NCBI GenBank assembly: GCA_963575745.1 | Contig: CAUYUJ010018715.1 | Coordinates: forward strand, 120,001-182,500 | Reading direction: 5' to 3' | DNA length: 62,500 nucleotides | Source of the DNA: Prorocentrum cordatum | Taxonomy: Eukaryota > Sar > Dinophyceae > Prorocentrales > Prorocentraceae | In this document: positions 42,232 to 53,620 of the stretch, piece after piece | Layout: each line of letters opens with the position of its first letter | How positions within the stretch are numbered: position 1 is the stretch's first letter | Notes under the pieces: model-generated | The model's database searches: none | Told to the model about the DNA's origin: nothing | The model's input: only the letters and a program-made list of their open reading frames with translations | Position numbers and translations under genes: made by a program

Positions 42232-42362
42232 CATAGAGGCCTCCCAGATGGGGTCGGAGTAGATGTGGTTGGAGGATCGCGCCCCATCGCCGATGCACTT
42301 GAGATGCATCGGCGACGTCGGCAATACATCGGCAACGTCGACGTGAAGCAAATCCGCCGACC
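42232..42362. mobile_element. F7 element, partial copy 4
   Basis: Left end AGAGGCCTCCCAGATGGGGT and GGTTGGAGGATCGCGCC, then GATGCATCGGCGACGTCGGC. The right end is missing. It shares GACGTCGACGTGAAGCAAAT with copy 1. Long C-runs (42385-42475) follow. Confidence 0.75.
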
Positions 42363-42499
42363 CCTTGTGGGTCTCTAGGCGTGTGAGATAGTTCCCCCCC
42401 CGGGCCCCCCCCCCATGGGACCCCACACCGACGATTCGACCCCCCCCCCCCCGGGCCCCCCCCCCCCCGGGCCCCGGACGAGCGCACCACGGGCTCTTT

Positions 42500-43175
42500 T
42501 GGGCCCAACAGGAGCTCACGACGAGCCAAGAAGGCCCCAAGACGTCTCCAAGACGGCCCACGAGGGCCCCGAGACGCCAAACGAGCGCTCCAAGACGCCC
42601 CAGAAGGCCCCAAGACGAGCCAAGACGCCTCCAAGACATCCCAAGAGGCATCCAAGAGCAGTCCCCAGAAGGGCCGAAGAGCCGAAAATCGTAAGATTCA
42701 TATGGGAAGCGTACATTTTGATCAAATACGACTTGTCGGCTCTGACGGCGTTGAAGACGGTCCATAAACACTCCATGTTCGATCCAAATCGGCCAAAGAA
42801 GCCCCCAATAGTGGCCCAAGCCGGCCCAAGAGGGCGCCAAGACGGCCCAAAAGGCCCCCAAGACGGCCCAAGAGGGCCCCAAAACGGCCCCAAGAGGGAC
42901 CCAAGAGGGGGAGCCCGACCCGACAATCCGAGCCTTCCGCCCCAAGACGGGCGCAAAAGGCTCCAAGAGGCCCCAAGAGACCTCCAAGACGCCCCCAAGA
43001 AGCCCCAAAAAGCCCCCAAGAGGCCCCAACACGGCCCCAAAACGGCCCCCAAGAGGCTTAAGGCAACCAAAAGGCCCTCAGGAGCCCCCAGGAGGTCCCC
43101 CTAGATCCCCCCAGACGAACCCATGAGGCCCAAAAGGGGCCCCAAGAGACCCCAAAACAGCGCCCAAGAGGCCTC
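42500..43175. repeat. CCCAAGA-type interspersed repeat, 42.5-kb copy
   Basis: Same orientation as the 20.9-22.3 kb blocks. It includes the conserved block 42901-42960 and, at 42665-42700, GAGCCGAAAATCGTAAGATT, whose reverse complement resembles the TAACGATGTTAGGTTCTCC block of the 23-24 kb duplication. This ties all these arrays into one family. The minus strand shows a 336-codon Gly/Leu/Trp-rich frame caused by the units. Confidence 0.75.
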
Positions 43176-43189
43176 CAACCTGCCTCCAA

Positions 43190-43570
43190 CACTTCCGTTT
43201 CCTCCCCGTCCTCCCAACTACTATCCATGAGCCCTCTATTGTCGTCGTCGCCGTCGTCGCCTTCTTCATCCCCGCACCCAACTCATCGCCCACTTCCTCC
43301 TCATCCTCCTCCTCCCCCTCCTTATCCTCATCCAATTATTCCCCCCCCTCTCCCCGCATCGGCAGATGTTCCTGAAACGGTAGGAGGCCCCCGAGAGGCC
43401 ATCCACGAGATCCCGACCAACATCCTCTACCACTCTACCGTCGTCGTCGTCGCCGTCGTCGCCGTCCTCACGCCCATTTCCTACTCAGCTTTTCCTCCTC
43501 CTCCCCGTCCTCCACCTCGCCTCCAACTACTCCTCTCTCCCCCCGTTTCGGCAGATGTACGAGACCTCGA
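43190..43570. repeat. Partial duplication with GTCGTCGTCGCCGTCGTCGC
   Basis: The triplet patch GTCGTCGTCGCCGTCGTCGC occurs near 43240 and again near 43443, each with CCTCCTCCTCCCC or CCTCCCCGTCCTCC nearby and CGGCAGATGT following (about 43362 and 43547). Two diverged tandem units of about 190-200 bp. Confidence 0.6.
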
Positions 43571-43827
43571 CACTGCCTGCCAAAAGCCCGCGATAACGAA
43601 TCGTAGACCTCAACCTACATACGAAAGGCCTCAGACGGACAACCCAGACACGGTGGCGGGATGGGCCCGATACACCGTATCCGACTCGTTTTCATGATCC
43701 ACGCAGCGCGCGTTGGCATCGGTTCCGGACGGGCACCAGGGGGTGCGCGAAGCACGCCGTACAAGAAGAAAAAATACGCTACCGAGGAGCCCGACATACT
43801 TATTTCATGTCCTCTGTGTACTGCCGG

Positions 43828-44156
<329 letters not shown>

Positions 44157-44290
44157 GTTCGCCCAAGATGCCTCAAACACGGCCCCAAATTCCTCCAAGA
44201 CAAACACGAACGGTTTCCAGACGGCTTAAGAGGCCCCAAAACATGCCCAAGAGGCCTCGGAGAAGCCCTCCATGACGGCCAAAACAGGGC
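44157..44290. repeat. CCCAAGA-type repeat, short block
   Basis: CCCAAGATGCCTC, GGCCCCAAA and GCCCAAGAGGCCTC units directly after the TAC array, in the same orientation as 42.5-43.2 kb. The TAC array may have grown inside this interspersed repeat. Confidence 0.6.
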
Positions 44291-44446
44291 AAACCCGAGA
44301 TGCGCCACTGCTTGATCAGAGCTTTGCGTCCTAATTCTCTTCCTCCGCTTCCTCACACCCCTTCCTCATCATTATGCTTATCACCACCGTCATCATGTTA
44401 TTCGTCCCTCTCCTCCACCATGAGTATCGCCCAAATGAAGTCCACG

Positions 44447-44545
44447 AGGGCTCCTCGAGAAGTGCAAACGAAAGGTGTCACATGTGTCGGGTCCCCTCTT
44501 CAATAAGGGCTCCTCGAGAAGTGAACACACGACAGTTGTCACGCA
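44447..44545. repeat. 59-bp direct repeat, two copies
   Basis: AGGGCTCCTCGAGAAGTG occurs at 44447 and 44506, each followed within 25 bp by GTGTCACATG or TTGTCACGCATG. Confidence 0.75.
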
Positions 44546-44689
44546 TGACGGCTATTTATTTTGTTCGCCTTCCTTTTCATCATCCTACTTTTCCTCCTCC
44601 TCCTCATCATCGTCATCATGATCAACCTGTTCGTCGTCGTCGTCCTCCTCCTCATCATCATCGTCGCCGTCATCATCGTTGGGAAGGCC

Positions 44690-45195
44690 CTAGCCGAAGG
44701 CCCCACCGGATCCACCTGACCCCGAAATCCCCCAAATCGCCTCCAGGTCGCGCCAAGACGGTCCACCAGGCGACGGGACGACCCGCGAGAGCTCCAGGAC
44801 GGCTCAAGAGAGGTTCATGGAGCGCCAAAACAGCCTCAGAGGACGCCGAGACGGTTCCGCTCAACGTCAGGAAGGGCCAAGATAGCTTCACGATGGCCTG
44901 AAACGATTCAAGGTCACCCCACGGCCGCCCCTGACGGTTCCAAAAGACACCGCAAAGCAGTTCTGAGGTCACCAAGGGCATACCACAATCCTCGGCAACA
45001 GATGGCGACGGCCAAGACGGCCGAAAAGAACACCCAGAGCGCCCCATGACAGCCCAGGAGAGGCCGATGACAGCCCAAGAGAGCCACAAGACAGCCCAAT
45101 ACTGCCCCAAAACGGCCTAAGGGGCTCCAAGACAACCCAAGAATGCCCCAAGAATGGCCCAGGGGCCTCAGACAACCCAAAGAGGCGACAAGACC
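44690..45195. repeat. CCAAGA-type interspersed repeat, 45-kb copy
   Basis: Degenerate GGCGCCAAAACAGCC, CGCCAAGACGGTCC and GACAGCCCAAGAG units in the same orientation as the 42.5-kb copy. No coding signal beyond the unit-derived Leu/Ser/Trp frame on minus. Confidence 0.65.
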
Positions 45196-45237
45196 ACTGC
45201 GCGATTCTTCATAAGGGGTCGGCGGATGTGGCGTAAG

Positions 45238-45335
45238 CCTGAAGAATCGGGCTGCACATCGAGCCGCATCGGCGATGCATCGGCGATGCGGCGCGATCCT
45301 CCGACCTCCTCTACTCCGACCCCATCTAGGAAACC
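45238..45335. mobile_element. F7 element, partial copy 5
   Basis: Right half only: CATCGAGCCGCATCGGCGAT, GATGCGGCGCGATCCTCCGA and ACTCCGACCCCATCTAGGAA. The end sequence is complementary to the left end of copy 4. Confidence 0.75.
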
Positions 45336-45479
45336 AAGACTTCAGGAGCACCTAGATTGTCCAGTATATCGCCTGGGTCCTCCTCTCCCCCTCCATACTC
45401 CATATGCCCCCACATCCTGTCCTGAAGGCAGCGTTCATGTGTGTGTGTGTGTGTCGTGCAGTTTGGGCCCTGCCACTCG

Positions 45480-45670
45480 AGGGCGTCCAAGAGAGGGGGG
45501 CGTCCAAGAGGGGAGGGCGCAAATCATGGCCAGCGGCATGTGCGCGGCCCAGGGGGTGGCCAGGGGCGTATCGACATAAGGCCAGGCACCATAAAAGCTG
45601 GGGAGATATCATGGCCCCCACCATGATATCCCCCCCTTGTCATCAACCCCCCCTTTGCCGCCCCCGAGCC
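45480..45670. repeat. F13 shared two-block unit, copy 2
   Basis: Block 1 (GGGCGCAAATCATGGCCAGC, 45518) and block 2 (TCATGGCCCCCACCATGATA, 45608) lie about 90 bp apart; in the first copy (27.1 and 27.6 kb) they are about 490 bp apart. The order is kept, so the 27-kb copy gained an insertion or this one lost sequence. Confidence 0.6.
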
Positions 45671-45924
45671 ACAGAATGGACCGCTCCAACCGCAGCGATC
45701 GCTGCTCTCCGCGAGCGCAGACCTCTCGATGTCGGCCGCTTCTGGGACTCCCGGCGGCAATCACCCTTGAGCGCCCGCGCTGGGGTGCCCCCGCCGCGCC
45801 GGCACGACGCGAACTCAGCAACCTTTACCCCTCTGTCCTCATGAACCAAATAGGCTTACCCTATAGGAGTTGCAACTCATTCTGTACTCATTGGTCGTTT
45901 GCCCCGACGAAACCCTATGCCCCC

Positions 45925-46052
45925 CAAATTCCTATGGCTATGTCTAAGCCGATGCCTCTCCCCAAACTCCTATGCCTACGCCTATGCCTATGTCTACTCC
46001 TATGCCTATGCCTCCCCCTAACTCCTGTGCCTATTCCTATGCCTCCGCCCTA
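45925..46052. repeat. CCTATG hexamer tract
   Basis: Degenerate repeats of CCTATG, CCTATGTCTA and CCCCCTAACTCCTGTG. Confidence 0.8.
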
Positions 46053-46126
46053 ACACCTGTCCTCATCTTCCTTTCCTGCGCCGTGGGTGGGGGCTCGCTA
46101 GAATGTCACCCCAATGAACAAGGCAT

Positions 46127-46598
46127 GTGGGCATAAGAGGCTGTCCCGAACAAGACCGAGTAAGATGCAAGCTCGGGCGAGGTGCGGACGCCCAGCGCCG
46201 TGCTGCGGCAGAAAGATCGAACTCCTGGGAAGGAGCTGCGCACGGCATGGGTCTCCCAGGGCCACACAAACCTAATCCGAAAACAACTTCAGACGCTACC
46301 GGTAAGCCACACTATTGGTCAGCGATGAACGAGCATGTCATGTTCTCAGAGCGCATGCCACGCTACATCTCTGTCATACGACCAGACATGCGTTTCTTTC
46401 AGATGGCGCATCCTCGCAGTATGGCTTGGAGTCGCTATTAGCAAAAGTTGACTTCCGAGTTGCAAGGCCACTGACGATATCGCGCGTGCACTGCCGAAGA
46501 TTGCTTGGGACTGGCATCTGAGCAAGGCGAGTGCAAAGCAATTAAAGCTCGCCGTGACAGACGATCTCGCGGAGCAGGGGGTCTTTAGTCCCGTCTGA
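46127..46598 (+). pseudogene. Broken unknown protein fragment
   Basis: A plus frame from 46127 carries protein-like sequence late on (SAMNEHVMFSERMPRYISVI, then RPDMRFFQMAHPRSMAWSRY) and stops at TAG 46439. About 25 bp later another frame continues with DDIARALPKIAWDWHLSKAS and KQLKLAVTDDLAEQGVFSPV to TGA at 46596. Both parts are well mixed and free of repeats. One stop and one frameshift, or a small intron, separate them. I recognise no family. Confidence 0.5.
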
Positions 46599-46760
46599 AT
46601 ATAAAAACATATGGGATAGTTCATTTCAACGCCGTTCGATATCTGGCAGCCCTGTCTAAGACCCGAAAAGGCCTTTCAGAATCCAAGGTGAACGAAAAGC
46701 CTCGCTCCAGGAATCCCCCCCCGAGGAGCGAGAGCAGCAATACATACATCTATATATTAG

Positions 46761-46799
<39 letters not shown>

Positions 46800-46856
46800 T
46801 ATAGAGATATATACAACAGAAGGCCTCTAATGCTACAGCGCCTCCCCCTCCACCCT
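46599..46856. other. Spacer with a TA tract
   Basis: TA/TATATG tract at about 46757-46812; the rest is unassigned. Confidence 0.6.
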
Positions 46857-47135
46857 GGCTATCGTCTGGAAATGAATCGCGTCCTCCCCCTTCTTGTCCC
46901 TCCCCTCTTCGCCCTCCTCGTCGCTCTCCCTCCTCGCCCTCCTCCTTGCACTCCCCTCCTCGCCCTCCCCCTCGTCCTCCCTCTCCTCGTCCCCCCCCCT
47001 CCTCGCCCTCCTCCTCGCTATCCCTCCTCGCCCTCCTCCTCGTGCTCCCCTCTTTGCCCAATCCAGTTCCCTCCCCTCCTCGCTCTCCTCCTCGCTCTCC
47101 CTCCTCGCCCTTCTCCTCGTGCTTCCCTCCCTGGG
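46857..47135. repeat. CTCGCCCTCCTC minisatellite
   Basis: Irregular CCCTCCTCGCCCTCCTC units about 15-18 bp long. Frames are open on both strands as a consequence. Confidence 0.85.
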
Positions 47136-47224
47136 AATCCCAAGGGAGTCCTAGGGGCTCCCTGAGGATTCCTAGGACCCTCGCTGCCTCGTGCTCCCTT
47201 AAGGCTCCTCCTCATCGCGCAATT

Positions 47225-47720
47225 GTTTCTGACTGTGTCTCGCCTGTGGGTTGTTGTTGGGTGGATATGTATCCTGGCGGATGTTGCACTCTGGTCTACT
47301 CTGCTCGACAGAAGGATTTGAGCTCCTGCGAGCATGCGTTGCAAGATAATTCGCTACATCTCCAATCGAGTCGGCGCGGCGTCGTCGTCGGCATCGTAGT
47401 CGCGACTATCGTCGTCTTCCTATAGGGGTCGCGCGCATAATCGTGCGCAGTAGTAGCTCGCCATGGTTGAGGCGAGCTTGGCCGGCGTGTCCCGCGCTCG
47501 CAACTATCCGCACGCTGTTATTTGCCTGTGGGTTGTTGTTGGGTCATTATTTCTCCCTGCGGGCTTTGCCTGGTCTACCCTGCACGACGGAAGATAATTC
47601 AACTTGTTTGTACACAGGTTGAAAGATCATCTGCTATGTCTCCAGTCGATTTGGCGCCGTGTCCTCGTCGTGGCCGTCGTGATCGTTCTCGTCGTCGTCT
47701 TCATATGGGGAAGGAGCTGT
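47225..47720. repeat. 282-bp repeat, two tandem copies
   Basis: GCCTGTGGGTTGTTGTTGGG at 47242 and 47524. Both copies then have a TGGTCTAC-CTGC motif, an AAGATAATTC motif and CTCCARTCGA, and end in GTCGTCGTCTTC or TCGTCGTCTTC. Confidence 0.8.
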
Positions 47721-47875
47721 AGGATTTCGACGAATCCCTCTGAACCCTTAGGAATCCGGAAGGAATCCGAGGAATCCTGAAGAACCCCAACAATGGTCGC
47801 CGCGAGAAGGTACGTTTTTCCCAAGTATCGCTTCCGGTCTCCCAGAAAAGAGGGCCGATTAAATACCCTCGACAG

Positions 47876-47914
<39 letters not shown>

Positions 47915-47916
<2 letters not shown>

Positions 47917-48040
47917 TATACAGACACAACTCCTGGAAGTCCGAGCGGATAACTCGGGTCGGCACTGGACCGCTCCTTTCGCGCGCACGAAGCGCGGCCC
48001 GAAGATATCCGCGCGGACCTTCGGAAAATCATGCTTATGA
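47915..48040. mobile_element. F1 inverted-repeat element, copy 4 (short core)
   Basis: Arms GGAAGTCCGAGCGGATAACT and GATATCCGCGCGGACCTTCG with CTTATG near the right tip. The core is reduced to GCGCGCACGAAGCGCGGCCC. A TA tract (about 47878-47904) lies immediately left. Confidence 0.75.
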
Positions 48041-48291
48041 TGTGTCGCTGCGCCGTTTGCTCTGGACGCGCCCAAGTCGACGACGCCGACACCACGACAA
48101 ACCCACAGCAAGCCCTGCGCCCCGCGCCCCAGGTAGACGAAGCTGGCTGGCACCGTGGCAAACCCATGGCAAACGCTGCCCCCAAGGCGGAGTTTTCCCT
48201 GGTGGCCGAGGCACCCTTCCCAAGACGCAAGGCCGCGCGTCGGAACAAACGGCGCAGCGACAAGTTGCTGTTTTACCTTCTCCGAGAATTG

Positions 48292-48487
48292 GGGGCCTGG
48301 AAATTGGCACCAACACCAACACAGGGGGTTGCCTCCACAGGGGGAAGATGATCCTAGATTTCGGTGTTGGTGGCAATATTCCGGTCACCTTGGAAGCCAG
48401 AATATTACCACCATCACCGAGATCGGCATCGTCTTCCCTCGGTGGAGGCACACCGACGATCTTGGTGTTGGTGTCAACCACTAGGCC
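48292..48487. mobile_element. F8 long-armed foldback element, copy 2
   Basis: 196 bp with arms of about 85 bp. GGCACCAACACCAACAC and GTTGGTGGCAATATTC on the left pair with AATATTACCACCATCACCG and CTTGGTGTTGGTGTCAACC on the right. The left arm here resembles the right arm of the 41.1-kb copy and vice versa, so the copies lie in opposite orientation. Confidence 0.85.
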
Positions 48488-49345
48488 TGCGAGAGAAGGA
48501 GCTTTTGGGCACCGTTCTTTCCCGTAACCCTTGGGCGGGCACGTCGGGGCGGGGGTGCGCTGCGATCGCCAGAACATGCGCGCGAGCACCAACATGTGGG
48601 AGGGCCCCCCCCCTCGCGCGTACTATCGTGACCGCTACCTTCGGGGGGGGGGAGGATCTGGCCGGGGCAGCGACCGTTACGTGCCAGAGGATACAAGCTA
48701 GTATCTCTATGGCAGTGCAGCTGTGCCGCCGAGGGATCGTAGAGCCAGCTGAGACAGCGGCGAGCTCCACCCGGGACGCGGATCCAGCCGCCACGGCGAG
48801 CGGCCGGCAAGGACTGCCCCCCGCTGTCTCGAGCTCCTCCAGCTCCCTTCGGCGACACCCGGGGCTCGGGACGGCCGCCCAGGACGACCCCCGGAGCGTC
48901 CGCGTCGAGAGAGGGCAGCTGGGCGAACCCCCAGGGCCCCGGAAAGCACTGGAAACCTCTTGGGGGGGAGGAGTGCTGGTACCGCCAGTCCCGGCTGGCG
49001 CTGATCGCGCGCGCGCGGGTGCGCGCGCCCCGCCCTCCCTCCCTCCCCCCCCCCCGTGGCCCCCCCCCCCCCCCTGCGCCCTCCCGCCGTGTCGTCCCTT
49101 CGTCTGCGTTTGTCCTTTTCTCCTTCTTCGTCTTCTGCCACTGGGCTCCTCCTGCGTTGGTAAAAACGTGTTCTCCGTGTGGGGGGGAGGACCACCCAGG
49201 AGCGACGAGGGCTCTCGATCACGAGCCGCGGTATCGGTACTTTTTCCTCCTCAAGAAACCTCTGACATCCGCCGATCTGCTTTTGCTGATCCGCGGCCCC
49301 GATTGTCTGAACCGCTTCCCACGGGGGTAGGTCTTCTAGCATAAA
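48488..49345. other. Unassigned GC-rich sequence
   Basis: C-runs occur around 49046-49073. Overlapping frames on both strands have no recognised domain. Confidence 0.4.
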
Positions 49346-49512
49346 AAAACATAAGCGTATACTCCTGGCGCTGCGCACGGATTTCTTGGATCTGCGCTAG
49401 GCCCCCTTCCCTGGCGCACGGAGCACGCCAGGAGCGGCGCCGGAGGCGCCGCCAGGGGAGCCCAGCGCGGATCCGAGAAATCCGCGCGGAGCGCCCAAAA
49501 GTTCGTGTTTAC
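49346..49512. mobile_element. F1 inverted-repeat element, copy 5 (well preserved)
   Basis: Left arm GCGCACGGATTTCTTGGATC, right arm GATCCGAGAAATCCGCGCGG, core CTGGCGCACGGAGCACGCCA and GGCGCCGGAGGCGCCGCC. Same orientation as copy 2. ACATAAGCGTATAC and GTGTTTACG form the outer tips. Confidence 0.85.
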
Positions 49513-49735
49513 GGAGTGTTCTCTTCGTCGATGTTCGACCTCAGGTCCAGGCGCGAGTGCCCCCCACGGAAGAGCGGCAGCCGCGGGGCCGGAAAATCAG
49601 GGAGGCACCGCCAGTGGACCAAAAATCAACCCGTCGGAGCTTTGTGGGGGGCGTCCCGACTGGAATTTCGAGGAGCCTTCCAGACAGTGGCGGTGCGGGC
49701 CCTACAGCGCGAGCAGCGGCATCGCCATCTGTAAA

Positions 49736-49889
49736 TGGGGCCCAGGGACACAATAATAAATTCACACAGATCTCAAAATCCCCCGCAGTTTCGCATATTC
49801 CCCAGGCTCTCGTCTTCCCCCCCGCTTCCCATATTTTCATATCTTTTCTAGGAAATCGACGGTTATTTGTCTGTGTGCTTTCCCTCGCC
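49736..49889. mobile_element. F2 element, copy 2
   Basis: GGGGCCCAGGGACACAATAA, CCCCGCTTCCCATATTTTCA, GAAATCGACGGTTATTTGTC and TGTGTGCTTTCCCTC follow the family order. The right end is diverged. Confidence 0.75.
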
Positions 49890-50588
49890 AAAACCTGTTC
49901 CTCGTCGGACAGCGGAAAACGCAGCGGAGCGCGCTGAGTCCGCCTGCCGGCCGGCCAGCAGGCCCCTCAAGGGGCAGCGCGGGTGAGCCAACGCCCGCAT
50001 GCGATGTCGCCCTCGAAATGCCAGGGGGGAGGTCCAGTGTCGCCTGACTCGATAAAACACGACGCCTGCTCGGCAACCACGGGTATATCAAGCAAGAAAA
50101 CTGCCACGCGTGAGCCAGACTCCCTTTTTGGTACACGATTACTGTAATAAAAATGCCCTTCCAAAAACCCACTCTTGTCGTCGCACGGGCATCTGAGAGT
50201 CAGTCGGACACAACGCAGACAGACGTGACAACCACTGCAGCAAATTTTACCGACGCGCCCATAGATTCGTCAACACCAGTCTGCATTCGTCACACAAGCA
50301 CCGCATAAGTCGCCACACATTCGCCACATAATTACCACATTGCCTCCTCTGCCAGGAAGCCCCAGAAAAACATCGTCTAACCGATCCCTATCCCCACTGC
50401 CGTGGCCCTTGCCGCACTGGCCGATTTCCCCCCTTGGATGGGGATGTAGGCCGTTCCCTTCGGGTTCCGAGGGACCTATTCCCAACGGTCCCCAACCGGG
50501 GTGGTGGGCTGGTGGGGCTCAGATGCTGCGCCTCAGTGGCGATGGGGCTAGGCTGAACGATACTGACGCACTCCGACAAATCGCATCG
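49890..50588. other. Unassigned sequence
   Basis: No repeat family or convincing coding frame is recognised. CACACAAGCACCGCATAAGT with CGCCACACATTCGCCACATA near 50291-50331 is mildly repetitive. Confidence 0.4.
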
Positions 50589-51367
50589 GCGATCGAAGTG
50601 GATCGGATCGGCGGGAATCGGCAGCCAAGTCCGGGAAGGAGGAGGAGGAGGAGGAGGAGGAGGAGGAGGAGGAGGAGGAGGAGGAGGAGGAGGAGGAGGA
50701 GGAGGGAGGAGGAGGGAGGAGGAGGAGGAGGAGGAGGGAGGAGGAGGATCGGCAACCGAGTCGGGAAACGTTGAATGGGCGGAAACTTGCCGGCGGGCAT
50801 CGGCAGCCTCGGGAAGAGCTTGGCGAGCTCTCGTGCCGCATTCATATGCCAAGGCCCCCCCCCCTGATCAACGTTGGAGGTGGGCTGAATGAGTGGCACG
50901 TCGACCGCAGACCTCCCCTCCCCGCGCGTGCCAACTTTGCGTTCGGGGGGGCGGGGGGAGTGTCCACTAACTGTTTCCCTCTACGGTAGTATACCTCCCG
51001 TAAGAAGTCGCAAGCCACATCGGAATCCCAAGTCAACGCGAATCCGAAGGGGCGAATACCGAAGTCGAATCGCATCGAACCAGAGGGAGCGCAGCGAGCC
51101 CTGCCTCCGCCTCCGCCAGAAGGCCCGCAACCGAGTCGGGAAACGCTGAATCGGCGGAAACTGGCATGCTAAAATGCCTCCGCTGAGAAGTCGGAAACCA
51201 CATCGGGATCCCAAGTCGAAGCGAACATGGATCGGCGACCGCCGAAGCCGAACCGCATCGAGTCGGAGGCAGCGAGAGCGAGCCCTGCCTCCTGCTCCTC
51301 CTCCCCGTACTCCTCCTCGACATCCTGCTCCTCCCCCCGGAAAGAGAGAGAGAGAGAGAGAGAGAAC

Positions 51368-51400
<33 letters not shown>

Positions 51401-51429
51401 AGAGAAAGAGAGAGAGAGAGAAGTGAAAA

Positions 51430-51461
<32 letters not shown>

Positions 51462-51466
51462 AGTGT

Positions 51467-51497
<31 letters not shown>

Positions 51498-51980
51498 AGA
51501 CAGAGAGAGAGAGAGAGAGGGAGAGAGAGAGAGGGCATGGCCTGCCCCCCCCCCCCCCCCCCCGAGGCTCCCCCAACAGCAGGCGCCTCCTGCGCCGCCG
51601 AGCGCGAGGTGAACGTGATCTTCGCCGAGCTCGAGCCTCGGCGGCCCGCGCCCGCGCCGGGAGGAGGAGGAGGAGGAGGAGGAGGAGGAGGAGGAGGAGG
51701 AAGAGGAGGAAGAGGAGGAGGAGGAGGAGGAGGACGAGGACGGAGGAGGACGGAGGAGGAGGAGGAGGAGGAGGAGGAGGTGGAGGAGGAGGAGGAGGAA
51801 AAGGACGGAGGAGGAGGAGGAGGAGGAGGAGGAGGAGGAAAAATCGGCTGCCGAGCAGGGAGAAGTCGAATCGGCGGAGATCGGCATGCTAGTGTGCATC
51901 CAGTAAGGAATAGGAGTCCAAATCGGAATCCGAAGTCGAATCGCATCGGAATCGGAATCGAATCAAAAGGGGAGGAATCG
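50589..51980. repeat. Diverged tandem units enclosing GGA and GA microsatellites
   Basis: AACCGAGTCGGGAAACG at 50754 and 51129, and a weaker GCCGAGCAGGGAGAAGTCG near 51849, each with GGCGGAAACT or GGCGGAGATC after it and GTAAGAAGTCG-CATCGG-ATCCCAAGTC style sequence further on. Between them lie GGA arrays (50638-50748 and 51660-51840) and a GAGA array (51342-51534). The GGA and GA arrays yield Arg/Glu frames on plus and Ser/Leu/Pro frames on minus; none is treated as a gene. Confidence 0.7.
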
Positions 51981-52245
51981 AAACACGCCATGGTTGTGGG
52001 GGGGCAGGCTGCGGCGGCGGCGGGTGGGCGCCCCCTCCGAGGGAAACATGCCGGAGGTTCCGCGGGGGGCAGCTGGCTTCGCCTTAACGCTGCCGATATA
52101 CCTCGCAGGTCGCGGCCGGGCAGACCCTGAGATCCTGGCAACTCAATCCTTTCGAGCCGGGCGTGTTCGCTGGACTTCGGGCCCCGGGACCCTCACGGAC
52201 CGATCCGGCCCGATCCGGTCCGCGGGTCTGGCCGAGATTTTTCCA
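51981..52245. other. Unassigned GC-rich sequence
   Basis: Sits between the GGA array region and an F9 copy. No repeat or domain is recognised. Confidence 0.4.
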
Positions 52246-52366
52246 GGGCTCCCAGCTTCGCGCCTCGCGCTGCGCGAGGCGCGATGTGCGAATACTCGGA
52301 CGATGCGGAAGAGGAGGAAGAGGAGGAATCGGAGCCGAACCGCGAAGCGCGAGGCGCCGTTTGCGC
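52246..52366. repeat. F9 repeat, copy 2
   Basis: GGCTCCCAGCTTCGCGCC, TCGCGCTGCGCGAGGCGCGA, GTGCGAATACTCGGAC, GAGGAGGAATCGGAGCCGAA. Its GTGCGAATAC shows the state of the site where, in copy 3, an F2 element inserted after GCGAAT. Confidence 0.7.
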
Positions 52367-52569
52367 CGGAGCCACGTCGGGTTCGCGGCGGACGTCCGTC
52401 GGAACATGGCCGCGCGAAGGTCATCCCAGAGCCAACCAGGCGGACGTGCGGGCTGGAGAGTACAGCCCTGGCGGGCCGCCCTGGGCCTCCAGGGGGCAGC
52501 TCGTTCCAGCTTCTGGCAGGACACCTCGCCGGGGCCCCTGTGAACTTGCAGCGTGTTCCAGCAGGCCTC

Positions 52570-52830
52570 TTCGAACTGCTTGCCAAAGCCATGTGCCGTC
52601 AAGCTTTCCAGCTCCTTCTGAGACGAAGCTAGCACGAGGATAATATCGGGCGAGGAAAAATTTGGAATTCTGAGATCTGGCGGTTCAGGGGGAGGTATCG
52701 GGCGCCGCGGCCTCCTCAGAGCGTTCTGGACGCTCTGATTGCGTTCCGGAGCGCTCTGGAACGGCTTTGTCCGCGTCCTGGCCCCGTCCGACCTTCGAAG
52801 CACCTTGCGGAGGCTTCTGTCGCCTCGCTA
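52570..52830 (-). pseudogene. Dispersed protein-like fragment (ILVLASS), minus-strand copy
   Basis: Counterpart of 31985-32215. Here the frame after DIILVLASS continues with protein-like sequence (QKELESLTAHGFGKQFEEAC, WNTLQVHRGPGEVSC), so this copy preserves more of the source. The family is unrecognised. Confidence 0.45.
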
Positions 52831-53470
52831 CCAGGGCTTTGGACACCACTGGTGCCAAGTGCGCCGCGCGATGCCTCGTCCAGGGGGTCCTCACGGCGCC
52901 CCGTCAGGAGGCGGCGGCACGCGCGGCGCCAGGCGCAGAGGCATTTGACCTCCGACGATGTTCTTTGGTTTTGTTCTCCACCCAACGGATGCGGTTGATC
53001 TTCCGGTCGAAGCTCCCCAGAGCGGGTGCTAGCGCCATCGTGTGCTTGAGCACCGACGTCCTCCGACACGACGCGGGCACTGCAGTGAAGGCCCTGACGC
53101 TGCTTTTTTCCTCACACCTTGCGGATGCTGTGGATGTCGGCCGAAGGCCCCCAAAACGGGTGCTAGAACCAACGCGTGCCTGGGCTCTGTTCGAACACAA
53201 TCACGTCGCCGATCCGGACCAGCCTCGTCTGGAAATCGACCTCAGCATTCTCGCCGCCCGGCGCCTTCTTGATAAGCTTCGTGGCCGTACGGAAAGCCCA
53301 ATCCCTCGTCAAGTTCACCTGTGTGGTGGCATCCTCAATGACGATCGCCTCACCGAAGGACGTCGTTCTACTCCTGGTCCTTGCCTTGTCGAGGACCTGT
53401 CCACCAGCGACGTGGCGAAGGCGCAGCACAGCCGCGCGCTGCCGGCGAGGCGGAGCGGGGCAAACACACA
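52831..53470 (-). pseudogene. Unrecognised minus-strand coding-like segments
   Basis: Reading leftward from about 53380, a frame gives SFGEAIVIEDATTQVNLTRD, then AEVDFQTRLVRIGDVIVFEQ, and stops near 53165. Further left another frame gives MALAPALGSFDRKINRIRWV near 53040-52980. Together with 52570-52830 this may be one decayed locus. A 292-codon plus-strand frame covers the same bases and looks less protein-like. Strand choice is by composition only. Confidence 0.35.
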
Positions 53471-53620
53471 CGCGTTGGGCTGGCGCGCGCCCCGAGGAGC
53501 ACCGAGGCGGCGCCTCCGGGGCCCGGCGTGGAGCCCCCGGGGGCCATGCTCACGGAGCACCGCGGCACCCGGATCTGCAGTCCCCCTCGGGGATGGCGCT
53601 GGCCCCGCGGGCCGACTTTC

